Source: IMCC26256 sp046081705
GTDB taxonomy: Bacteria > Actinomycetota > Acidimicrobiia > IMCC26256
Assembly (NCBI GenBank): GCA_046081705.1
Contig: JBJTWK010000102.1
Span: 1 to 11,590 of the forward strand
DNA length: 11,590 bases
Direction of reading: 5' to 3'
Part shown: positions 6,658 to 11,590 of the stretch, piece by piece
Position numbering within the stretch: the stretch's first letter is position 1
Layout of the letters: every line of letters starts with the position of its first letter
Notes under the pieces: model-generated
Database searches by the model: none
Seen by the model: the letters and a program-made list of their open reading frames with translations, nothing else
What the model was told of the DNA's origin: nothing
Translations under genes and position numbers: made by a program

Positions 6658-7496
6658 AGTCCGAGCAGCCGCGTGGCGTTCGTGAGCAGGATCTTCTCGG
6701 TGATCGCGTCCGGGATGTCGAGCGTGCCCCATGCCCCCAGCCACTGCTCGTGCGTGAGGAACGGGTAGTCGGTCCCGAACAGCGCCCGGTCCTGGAGACG
6801 CCCGCGGAGCTCGCGCACCAGTTCCGGCGCGAACCGCTTCGGCGACCAGCCCGAGAGGTCGATCCAGGTGTTCGGCTTGTGGGCGAGGACGGCGAGCTGC
6901 TCGTCCTGCCAGGGCCAGGCCGGGTGGGCCATCACGATCTGCAGGTCGGGGAAGTCGAGTGCCACGCGGTCGATGAGCATCGGGTTCGAGGTGCTGAGCG
7001 CCACGCCACCACCGCCGCGCATCCCCGCACCGAGGCCCGTCGTGCCGGTGTGGATGAGCACCGGGATGCCGAGCGCCGCTGCGGTCTCCCAGATCGGGTA
7101 CACCGCGCGGTCGTCGGGCGAGAAGCCCTGCGCGCCCGGATGCATCTTGAGCCCGCGCAGGCCGAGGAACCGGACCGCCCGCTCGAGCTCCACGACGGCG
7201 TCGGACTTGTGGGGGTCGACGCTCGCGAACCCGAGGAACGCATCGGGGTGCGCGGCCACGCAGCCGGCGACGAAGTCGTTCGAGACCGGCGGGTTGCCCG
7301 TGTGGGTCTCGGCGTCCCAGGCGAGGAGCACCCCGAGGACGTCGGCGGTCCGGAACACCTCGGCCATCTCGTCGACGCTGTGCTCGGGCAGGCGCGTGTG
7401 GAAGTGGTCCTCACAGGCGGGACGGAACTCCCCCATCGCGCCGTCGACCCACTCCCGCGTCGACGGGTGGACGTGGAGGTCGATCGCGCGCGCCAC
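6654..7496 (-). CDS. Metal-dependent amidohydrolase (amidohydrolase-2 family, PF04909-like)
   Basis: This 280-residue TIM-barrel hydrolase or decarboxylase shows the expected metal ligands. HVH near the N-terminus (H8, H10) is followed by LIHTG (H149), MAHPAWPW (H191) and FGTDYPF (D243). GLRGLKMHPGAQGF (112-124) and the C-terminal LTNATRLLGL are further family signatures. Members include non-oxidative decarboxylases (gamma-resorcylate, ACMSD-like) and hydrolases of cyclic compounds, so the substrate cannot be named. The start is the GTG ending at 7496, which puts the HxH motif at its usual place. No clear Shine-Dalgarno sequence precedes it, and it lies 8 nt after the stop of the 73-residue gene, so translational coupling is likely. 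Related enzymes in actinobacteria often sit near acyl-CoA dehydrogenase genes, as here, but these belong to a separate transcript. Confidence 0.87.
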   Translation of the reverse strand: MARAIDLHVHPSTREWVDGAMGEFRPACEDHFHTRLPEHSVDEMAEVFRTADVLGVLLAWDAETHTGNPPVSNDFVAGCVAAHPDAFLGFASVDPHKSDAVVELERAVRFLGLRGLKMHPGAQGFSPDDRAVYPIWETAAALGIPVLIHTGTTGLGAGMRGGGGVALSTSNPMLIDRVALDFPDLQIVMAHPAWPWQDEQLAVLAHKPNTWIDLSGWSPKRFAPELVRELRGRLQDRALFGTDYPFLTHEQWLGAWGTLDIPDAITEKILLTNATRLLGL

Positions 7497-7504
7497 CCCG
7501 GGGC

Positions 7505-7726
7505 TCAGGCCTCGTCGGCGTCGGTCCGCACGCTGCGGTGCGGCTTGTACCCGCGGTTGCGGGCCTCGAGCAGTGAGTCGGGCCCGAAGCAGATGAACTG
7601 CTCGGACGCCATGAGCTCCTCGACGATCGTCGGGTCGAGGCTCGGCTCGTCGAGGTCGTAGACGACCTGCGACCGCTTGTCGCCGACGTACTGGAAGTCC
7701 TCGAAACGGGTCGGGCGGCTGCTCAT
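7505..7726 (-). CDS. 73-residue protein of unknown function, upstream of amidohydrolase
   Basis: I do not recognise this family. The protein is small, soluble and acidic (many D/E), with no signal peptide or membrane segment. It has one Cys, in QFICFGPDSLLEARNRGYKP, which looks like a compact conserved core; an FEDFQYVGDKRSQVVYDLDE segment precedes it. Coding is supported by good codon structure, tight spacing (8 nt) to the amidohydrolase, and a leaderless-type promoter exactly placed for ATG 7726 (MSSRPTRFED). A start 21 bases further upstream is possible but would place the -10 hexamer inside the gene. The pairing suggests a role tied to the amidohydrolase, such as an accessory or regulatory peptide, but this is inference from position only. 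Confidence 0.7.
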   Translation of the reverse strand: MSSRPTRFEDFQYVGDKRSQVVYDLDEPSLDPTIVEELMASEQFICFGPDSLLEARNRGYKPHRSVRTDADEA

Positions 7727-7733
7727 GGGCGCG

Positions 7734-7739
7734 AGCCTA
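7734..7739 (-). promoter_or_regulatory. -10 element of a leaderless promoter for the 73-residue gene and amidohydrolase
   Basis: On the minus strand this reads TAGGCT, 7 nt before ATG 7726. Its first three bases are the TAG stop codon of the upstream membrane-protein gene. No Shine-Dalgarno sequence lies between it and the ATG. Confidence 0.55.
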
Positions 7740-8198
7740 GCGACCACCGTCGCCGGTCCCCGGGCCGTCCTCGGGGTCGGCGACCCGACCGATGGCCCCG
7801 ATCGCCCGCAAGTAGGTGAGCTGGCAGTCGATCACGGCGTGGACCTGTTCGGGAAGGTACGCCTCCCCGGTCTCGGCGCACCGCCGGAGCACGTGGTCGA
7901 CCGTCTCGGCCCCCCCGATGATGACCGGGCCCGGAGGCGTCGAGGTGGAGCCGTTCATCGCGACGCCGGCGTGCTTGAAGTGTTCGATCTGGAACTCGAG
8001 GATGCGGCGCACGTCCTCGGGGGTGAGCGTCGCGGCCACGAGATCGTCGAGGTGCGCGACGACGAAGTCGTACGCGTCGTCCGGATCGAACACGGCCAAC
8101 GGCGCGCGGTCCTGCATGCGCATGGCCTCGCGGAACACGAGGGCGGCGGCGATCGCGCAGATCACCCCGAGGATCAGCATGCCGACGACGAGAGCCAT
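7737..8198 (-). CDS. Single-pass membrane protein of unknown function
   Basis: This 153-residue protein has one N-terminal hydrophobic helix (residues 2-22, ALVVGMLILGVICAIAAALVF). A likely cytoplasmic soluble domain follows (FDPDDAYDFV, LTPEDVRRILEFQIEHF, ETVDHVLRRC, AYLPEQVHAVIDCQLTYLRAIGA) and an acidic, glycine-rich tail. The soluble part looks mostly alpha-helical. It resembles conserved actinobacterial hypothetical proteins, but I cannot name a family or function. ATG 8198 is chosen because the membrane helix begins there and GAGGTG lies just upstream; a GTG two codons earlier is an alternative. It lies just behind the terminator of the acyl-CoA dehydrogenase operon, so it would need read-through or its own promoter, which I cannot identify. 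Its TAG stop forms part of the next gene's -10 box. Confidence 0.72.
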   Translation of the reverse strand: MALVVGMLILGVICAIAAALVFREAMRMQDRAPLAVFDPDDAYDFVVAHLDDLVAATLTPEDVRRILEFQIEHFKHAGVAMNGSTSTPPGPVIIGGAETVDHVLRRCAETGEAYLPEQVHAVIDCQLTYLRAIGAIGRVADPEDGPGTGDGGR

Positions 8199-8212
8199 GG
8201 TCACCTCGCGAG

Positions 8213-8238
8213 GACGCCCCCGCCCGAGCGGGGGCGTC
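8213..8238 (-). terminator. Perfect GC hairpin terminator of the acyl-CoA dehydrogenase operon
   Basis: GACGCCCCCGC-CCGA-GCGGGGGCGTC is a perfect 11-bp stem with a 4-nt loop. It lies 27 nt downstream of the second dehydrogenase's stop and before the next minus-strand gene. It has no U tract, a common form in high-GC actinobacteria. Confidence 0.8.
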
Positions 8239-8265
8239 TCACATCGTTCGGGATCGGTCCGAGCC

Positions 8266-9396
8266 TCAGATGCCGATGCGCTGCGCGAGCAGCTCACGGT
8301 GGTACGTGGCGTCGCCGAGCAGGATCTCGCTGCTCTTGGCCCGCTTGAAGTACAGGTGCGCGGGGTGCTCCCACGTGAACCCGATACCACCGTGGATCTG
8401 GATGTTCTCGGCGGTCGAGTGGAAGTACGCGTCCGAGCAGTAGGCCTTCGAGAGGCTCGCCACCACGGGGAGCTCCTCGTTGTCCTCGGCCGCAGCCCAC
8501 GCGGAGTAGTACGCCGCGCTCTTGGCCGACTCGACCTCGAGGAGCATGTCGGCGCACTTGTGCGTGATCGCCTGGAACGACCCGATCGGACGACCGAACT
8601 GCACGCGCACCTTGGCGTACTCGACCGACATGTCGAGCACGAACTGCGCTCCGCCGACCATCTCGTTGCTCAGGCACACGGCGGCCTGGTCGAGGGTCTT
8701 GGAGAGCGCGGCCCAGCCGGCACCGGGGGCGCCGAGGGGGGTGGCCTTGACGCCGGTGAACTCGAGGCGGGCCTGCTTGCGGGTCTGGTCCATCGTGGCG
8801 AGCGGGGTGCGGGTGAGGCCCGCGGCGTCGCCGGCGACGGTGAAGAACGAGATGCCGTCCTCACCGGAGGTGCCCTCGGTGCGGGCGACCACGACGATGA
8901 GGTCGGCGTTGTGACCGTCGATCACGAACATCTTCTCGCCGTCGAGGGTCCAGTCGGCGCCGGAACCCTTGGCCACCATCGTGATGCCGTCGGCGTCCCA
9001 GCGGCCGTTCGACTCCGTGAAGGCCAGCGCGCCGATGGCCTCGCCGCTCGCGATGCCCGGGAGCAGCGCGGCCTTCTCGTCGTTCGTGCCCGCGTTCAGG
9101 ATCGCGTTCGCGGCGAGCGCCACGGTGGCGAAGTACGGGGCGCACAGCAGGCGGCGCCCCATCTCCTCGAACACGATCCCGAGCTCGACGAAGCCGTAGC
9201 CCTGCCCGCCGAACTCCTCCGGGATGTGCAGGCCCGGCAGGCCGAGCTCCCCGCCCATCTGCGCCCAGACCGCGGTGTCGTAGCCCGACTCGGTGTCCAT
9301 GAGCGCACGGACCTCCTCCTCGGTGCTCTTGGCGTCCATGAACGAACGCACGACGTCGCGCAGGCTGTCCTGGTCCTCGGTGAAAGCGAAGTTCAC
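8266..9396 (-). CDS. Acyl-CoA dehydrogenase, probable non-catalytic subunit of a heteromeric enzyme
   Basis: This 376-residue FadE-type flavoprotein fold has an N-terminal helical domain (FTEDQDSLRDVVRSFM), HIPEEFGGQG (57-66), and the middle beta-domain with AFTESNGRWDADG (125-137) and LDGEKMFVIDGHNAD (151-165). The C-terminal helices carry RVQFGRPIGSFQAITH (264-279) and QIHGGIGFTWEHPAHLYFKRAKSSE (333-357). The C-terminus, ILLGDATYHRELLAQ, replaces the usual IYEGT segment. At the isovaleryl-CoA-dehydrogenase-type catalytic position my alignment gives Ala238, so neither known glutamate position is filled. This is the pattern of partner subunits in mycobacterial alpha2beta2 acyl-CoA dehydrogenases (FadE27/FadE29-like). 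The GTG start at 9396 is preceded by AGAGG at about 9 nt and lies 15 nt after the partner gene. Substrate is unknown; steroid or branched acyl-CoA is plausible. Confidence 0.87.
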   Translation of the reverse strand: MNFAFTEDQDSLRDVVRSFMDAKSTEEEVRALMDTESGYDTAVWAQMGGELGLPGLHIPEEFGGQGYGFVELGIVFEEMGRRLLCAPYFATVALAANAILNAGTNDEKAALLPGIASGEAIGALAFTESNGRWDADGITMVAKGSGADWTLDGEKMFVIDGHNADLIVVVARTEGTSGEDGISFFTVAGDAAGLTRTPLATMDQTRKQARLEFTGVKATPLGAPGAGWAALSKTLDQAAVCLSNEMVGGAQFVLDMSVEYAKVRVQFGRPIGSFQAITHKCADMLLEVESAKSAAYYSAWAAAEDNEELPVVASLSKAYCSDAYFHSTAENIQIHGGIGFTWEHPAHLYFKRAKSSEILLGDATYHRELLAQRIGI

Positions 9397-9411
9397 TGGA
9401 AGGGTCCTCTC

Positions 9412-10599
9412 TTAGCGGGGTTCGCGCGGGAGCCCGAGCACCCGCTCGCCGATGATGTTGCGTTGGATCTCGCTCGCGCCGGCGTAGATGGTCTCCGCGC
9501 GGCTCGTCATGAAGATCTGGTGGAGCTCGTCGAGCTCGTACGCGCCGTTCCCCTCGTCAGCCACGAGGAGTCCGTCGGTGCCGAGCACGTCCATGGCCCG
9601 CTCGCCGAGCGTGCGGTGCCAGTTGCTCCAGAAGAGTTTGCCGATGCTGCTCGATGGTCCGAGCACGCCCTTCTTCACGAGGTCCGTGAGCATGCGCATG
9701 CCGTTGAACTTCATGATCTGGACGCCGATGTAGGAGTCGGCGAGCTCCTGGCGGATGGTGGCCTCGCGGCTCGAGCCGTTGCCCTGCGCGATGGCGATGA
9801 TCTCGGCGAGTTCCCGCTGGAAGGCGAGCTGCTGGCTGAGGAACGCCGTGCCCCGCTCGAATCCGAGGGTCGCCATGGCGACCTTCCAGCCGTCGTTGAC
9901 GTCGCCGAGCACGAGGTCGGCGGCCGTGCGGGCCTCGTCGAAGTAGACCTCGTTGAACTCGGCCGAGCCGGTCATCTGGCGCAGCGGCCGGATCTCGACC
10001 CCGGGCTGGTCCATCGGGACGAGCAGGTACGACAGCCCGCGGTGACTCTGCGAGCCCGCCTCGGTACGGGCAACGACGAAGCACCAGTCGGCGCGGTGGG
10101 CGAGCGTGGTCCAGACCTTCTGGCCCGTGACGACCCACTCGTCGCCGTCGAGGACCGCCTTGGTCTGCACGTTCGAGAGGTCCGAGCCTGCGTTCGGCTC
10201 CGAGTACCCCTGGCACCACAGCTCGTCGACGCTCTGGATCTTCGGGAGGAAGCGCCGCTTCTGCTCGTCGGTGCCGTACGCGATGAGCGTCGGCGCGAAG
10301 AGGCCCTCGCCGAAGAACGAGACCCGCGCCGGCGCGTTCGCCTTCGCGTACTCCTCGTTGAAGATCACCTGCTGCGAGAAGTCGAGCCCGCGCCCGCCGT
10401 ACTCGACCGGCCAGGAGCAGCCGACCCAGCGGTCACGACCCAGCGTGCGCTCCCACTCGATGCGCACGTCCCAGCCCCGCTCGTCGGCGGGGCCGCCCCG
10501 GCTGCCGAGCTCGGCGAACTCGCCGACGAGGTGCTCGGACAGCCACGTCCGCACCTCGTCCCGGAATTCGGCCTCGGCCGGTGAGTCCCTGAAGTCCAC
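9412..10599 (-). CDS. Acyl-CoA dehydrogenase, probable catalytic subunit of a heteromeric enzyme
   Basis: This 395-residue FadE-type dehydrogenase oxidises acyl-CoA to trans-2-enoyl-CoA with FAD. Motifs include WPVEYGGRG (63-71), CQGYSEPNAGSDLSNVQT (129-146), DEWVVTGQKVWTTLAHRADW (153-172), LGFERG (245-250) and the C-terminal IYAGASEIQRNIIGERVLGLPRE. The canonical C-terminal Glu (IYEGT) is Ala373, but E248 in LGFERG sits at the isovaleryl-CoA-dehydrogenase-type position, used for example by the mycobacterial ChsE4 subunit. It is therefore the likely catalytic half of a pair with the next gene. The start is the GTG ending at 10599 (VDFRDSPAEAEF): homologs begin here and a TAGCGT -10 lies 8 nt upstream. 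An in-frame TTG 39 bases further upstream is less likely. It is transcribed divergently from the metallo-hydrolase gene. Confidence 0.9.
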   Translation of the reverse strand: MDFRDSPAEAEFRDEVRTWLSEHLVGEFAELGSRGGPADERGWDVRIEWERTLGRDRWVGCSWPVEYGGRGLDFSQQVIFNEEYAKANAPARVSFFGEGLFAPTLIAYGTDEQKRRFLPKIQSVDELWCQGYSEPNAGSDLSNVQTKAVLDGDEWVVTGQKVWTTLAHRADWCFVVARTEAGSQSHRGLSYLLVPMDQPGVEIRPLRQMTGSAEFNEVYFDEARTAADLVLGDVNDGWKVAMATLGFERGTAFLSQQLAFQRELAEIIAIAQGNGSSREATIRQELADSYIGVQIMKFNGMRMLTDLVKKGVLGPSSSIGKLFWSNWHRTLGERAMDVLGTDGLLVADEGNGAYELDELHQIFMTSRAETIYAGASEIQRNIIGERVLGLPREPR

Positions 10600-10607
10600 G
10601 GCGGGCG

Positions 10608-10613
10608 ACGCTA
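10608..10613 (-). promoter_or_regulatory. -10 element of a leaderless promoter for the acyl-CoA dehydrogenase operon
   Basis: Minus-strand TAGCGT ends 8 nt before GTG 10599, with no Shine-Dalgarno sequence between. It supports the chosen start over the longer alternative. Confidence 0.5.
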
Positions 10614-10675
10614 CCGGAGCGACCAGAGGGCGTTCCAACGGGGCCGGACACCCGGACGCGCCCCCGGGGCGCAGG

Positions 10676-10681
10676 TATCCT
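10676..10681 (+). promoter_or_regulatory. -10 element of a leaderless promoter for the MBL-fold hydrolase
   Basis: TATCCT ends 6 nt before ATG 10688. The gene lacks a Shine-Dalgarno sequence. It is back to back with the dehydrogenase promoter, with 62 bases between the two -10 boxes. Confidence 0.55.
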
Positions 10682-10687
10682 CACCCC

Positions 10688-11320
10688 ATGGCCCCGACCG
10701 CGACCCCCCTCGCCCGACCCGCCCACTGGGTCGACGCCCGGGTCCGGGTCGACAAGCTCGTGGTCGGTCCGTTCGACAACAACGTCTTCATCGTGCGGGA
10801 CCTCGGTACGGGTGAGGCGGTGCTCATCGACGCGGCCAACGAGCACGAGCTGCTCATCCCCCTCTGCGAGGCGACCGGGGTGCGCCGGGTCCTCACCACC
10901 CACGGGCACTGGGACCACATCCAGGCCGTGACCGCGGCCCGGGACGCCGGCATCGAGGTCGGGGTGGCGGCGGGTGACGCCACGATGCTGCCTGCCTACG
11001 ACTTCGTCATCGACGACGAGGACGTCCTCGAGGTCGGATCCCTGCGCATCCGCAGCATCCACACCCCCGGGCACACCGCCGGGTCGACCTCGTTCCTGCT
11101 CGAGGGCACCCCGCTGCTCTTCACCGGCGACACCCTGTTCCCGGGTGGGCCCGGCAACACGAAGTTCGAGGGCTCCTCGTTCGACACGCTCATCCCCTCG
11201 ATCGACCGGCGGCTCATGACGCTGCCCGCCGACACCCTCGTGCTCCCCGGCCACGGGCTCGACACCACCGTCGGCACCGAGCGGCCGCACCTCGACGAAT
11301 GGGTCGCCCGGGGCTGGTGA
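10688..11320 (+). CDS. MBL-fold metallo-hydrolase, glyoxalase-II-like
   Basis: This 210-residue protein has a metallo-beta-lactamase fold and probably hydrolyses a thioester or ester using two metal ions. The ligands are all visible: THGHWDH (H72, H74, D76, H77), HTPGHTAGS (H129), FTGDTLF (D148) and LPGHG (H189). DNNVFIV (30-36) and AVLIDAA (44-50) form the first strands of the fold. It has neither the glyoxalase-II C-terminal domain nor the rhodanese-type partner, and its length fits the short stand-alone type common in actinobacteria (mycothiol-linked hydrolases are one possibility, not provable here). The start ATG follows directly after a -10 hexamer. It is divergent from the dehydrogenase operon and 63 bases before sufC, with no clear terminator between. 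Confidence 0.9.
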   Translation: MAPTATPLARPAHWVDARVRVDKLVVGPFDNNVFIVRDLGTGEAVLIDAANEHELLIPLCEATGVRRVLTTHGHWDHIQAVTAARDAGIEVGVAAGDATMLPAYDFVIDDEDVLEVGSLRIRSIHTPGHTAGSTSFLLEGTPLLFTGDTLFPGGPGNTKFEGSSFDTLIPSIDRRLMTLPADTLVLPGHGLDTTVGTERPHLDEWVARGW

Positions 11321-11349
11321 TCGGTCGGGCGGTCGGGCCGCTCCGATTT

Positions 11350-11367
11350 CCACTACGGACGTAGTGG
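11350..11367. promoter_or_regulatory. Perfect palindrome in the sufC promoter, probable operator
   Basis: CCACTACG-GA-CGTAGTGG has perfect 8-bp arms around a 2-nt centre. It ends 3 nt before the -10 hexamer of sufC and so fills the -35 to -10 spacer, where a bound repressor would block RNA polymerase. An Fe-S-responsive regulator of the SUF operon would be logical, but the regulator is unknown. Confidence 0.65.
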
Positions 11368-11370
11368 TAA

Positions 11371-11376
11371 TACCAT
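11371..11376 (+). promoter_or_regulatory. -10 element of a leaderless promoter for sufC
   Basis: TACCAT ends 7 nt before GTG 11384. A weak -35-like TTTCCA (11347-11352) is 18 nt upstream. No Shine-Dalgarno sequence is present. Confidence 0.6.
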
Positions 11377-11383
11377 CCGAGAC

Positions 11384-11590
11384 GTGGCCGACGCCCTCCT
11401 CCTCATCGACGACCTCCACGTGGAGGCCGATGGCGCCCCGATCCTGCGCGGCGTGACCATCGAGGTCGGCGCCGGCGAGGTGCACACCCTCATGGGCCCG
11501 AACGGCTCCGGGAAGTCGACGCTCGCCAACACGCTCCTCGCCAACCCCGCCTACACGGTCACCGGCGGGCGCATCGTGTTCCGGGGTGAG
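11384..11590 (+). CDS. sufC: SufC, Fe-S cluster assembly ABC-type ATPase (N-terminal 69 residues, cut by window end)
   Basis: SufC is the cytoplasmic ATPase of the SufBCD scaffold that builds iron-sulfur clusters. The visible part has the Walker A motif GPNGSGKST (residues 38-46). Surrounding residues are typical of SufC rather than of transport ATPases: ILRGVTIEVGAGEVHTLMGPNG, then LANTLLANPAYTVTGGRI and VFRGE. The start GTG 11384 yields VADALLLIDDLHVEADG, the usual length before the first strand. SufC as the first gene of a transcription unit is unlike the sufR-B-D-C order of mycobacteria. The rest of the suf genes would lie beyond the window, which cannot be checked here. Leaderless promoter and operator precede it. 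Confidence 0.9.
   Translation, partial: MADALLLIDDLHVEADGAPILRGVTIEVGAGEVHTLMGPNGSGKSTLANTLLANPAYTVTGGRIVFRGE

Noticed and set aside
7816..10584. 922-codon open frame on the plus strand
   Set aside because: It lies opposite the two acyl-CoA dehydrogenases and the membrane-protein gene. It shows no domain and is full of repeated charged residues, as expected of a GC-rich shadow.
10600..10638. Longer N-terminus for the catalytic acyl-CoA dehydrogenase
   Set aside because: It would use a TTG start and place the likely -10 hexamer within the gene. Family homology starts at VDFRDSPAEAEF.
10658..10672. Palindrome GCGCCCC-C-GGGGCGC upstream of the MBL-fold gene, possible operator
   Set aside because: It contains only G and C, so 7-bp arms are not very improbable in this background, and no second copy is seen. 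It is kept as a weak possibility only.
11323..11338. Tandem GGTCGGGC repeat after the MBL-fold gene
   Set aside because: Two 8-bp units of simple GC-rich sequence, with only a 4-bp potential stem nearby. Not enough for a terminator or repeat call.
1..11590. CRISPR array, tRNA/rRNA, transposase, integrase, phage or defence genes
   Set aside because: No regularly spaced repeats, tRNA-like folds, terminal inverted repeats or matching protein motifs were seen on either strand.

Overview
The window is about 70% G+C, is packed with genes on both strands, and uses GTG starts freely. At least six genes appear to begin at or near the 5' end of their mRNA: a TANNNT -10 hexamer lies only 6-8 nt before the start codon, with no room for a ribosome binding site. 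These traits, together with paired acyl-CoA dehydrogenases of the mycobacterial heterotetramer type, indicate a high-GC actinobacterium. An Acidimicrobiia-like lineage (Ilumatobacter/Iamia relatives) is my best guess, but it is an inference and not proven.

Region 1 (1-5083, plus strand) is the end of a surface-polysaccharide cluster. It holds the C-terminal part of a Wzx/MATE-like flippase, three tandem GT-B fold family-4 glycosyltransferases, and a short-chain dehydrogenase/epimerase that best fits GDP-4-keto-6-deoxy-D-mannose reductase (Rmd). The genes abut or overlap, so they probably form one operon, with an extra leaderless promoter before the third glycosyltransferase. A plausible reading is synthesis of a GDP-6-deoxyhexose (such as GDP-D-rhamnose), its polymerisation into a glycan, and export of lipid-linked units. 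The cluster ends in a striking two-part hairpin at 5119-5172, which also lies behind the convergent gene.

Region 2 (5183-8198) has housekeeping and poorly known genes. They are an alpha/beta-hydrolase-fold protein that lacks its nucleophilic serine (minus), a divergent DUF1802 protein (plus), a metal-dependent amidohydrolase preceded by a 73-residue protein of unknown function (minus), and a single-pass membrane protein of unknown function (minus). DUF1802 and the amidohydrolase converge on a small hairpin that contains both stop codons.

Region 3 (8213-10599, minus) is a two-gene acyl-CoA dehydrogenase operon ending in a perfect 11-bp GC hairpin. The promoter-proximal subunit keeps a glutamate at the isovaleryl-CoA-dehydrogenase-type catalytic position and the second does not. 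This suggests an alpha2beta2 enzyme like those of mycobacterial steroid side-chain beta-oxidation.

Region 4 (10688-11590, plus) has a glyoxalase-II-like metallo-beta-lactamase-fold hydrolase, then the start of sufC. SufC is the ATPase of the SUF iron-sulfur cluster assembly machine. Its leaderless promoter carries a perfect 8-bp-arm palindrome that looks like a repressor operator.

I see no tRNA, rRNA, CRISPR array, insertion sequence or attachment site. No gene-free stretch exceeds about 100 bases. I did not find a defence system or other clearly new multi-gene system. The most noteworthy points are the hairpin at 5119-5172, the nucleophile-less hydrolase, the suf operator and the leaderless promoter architecture.
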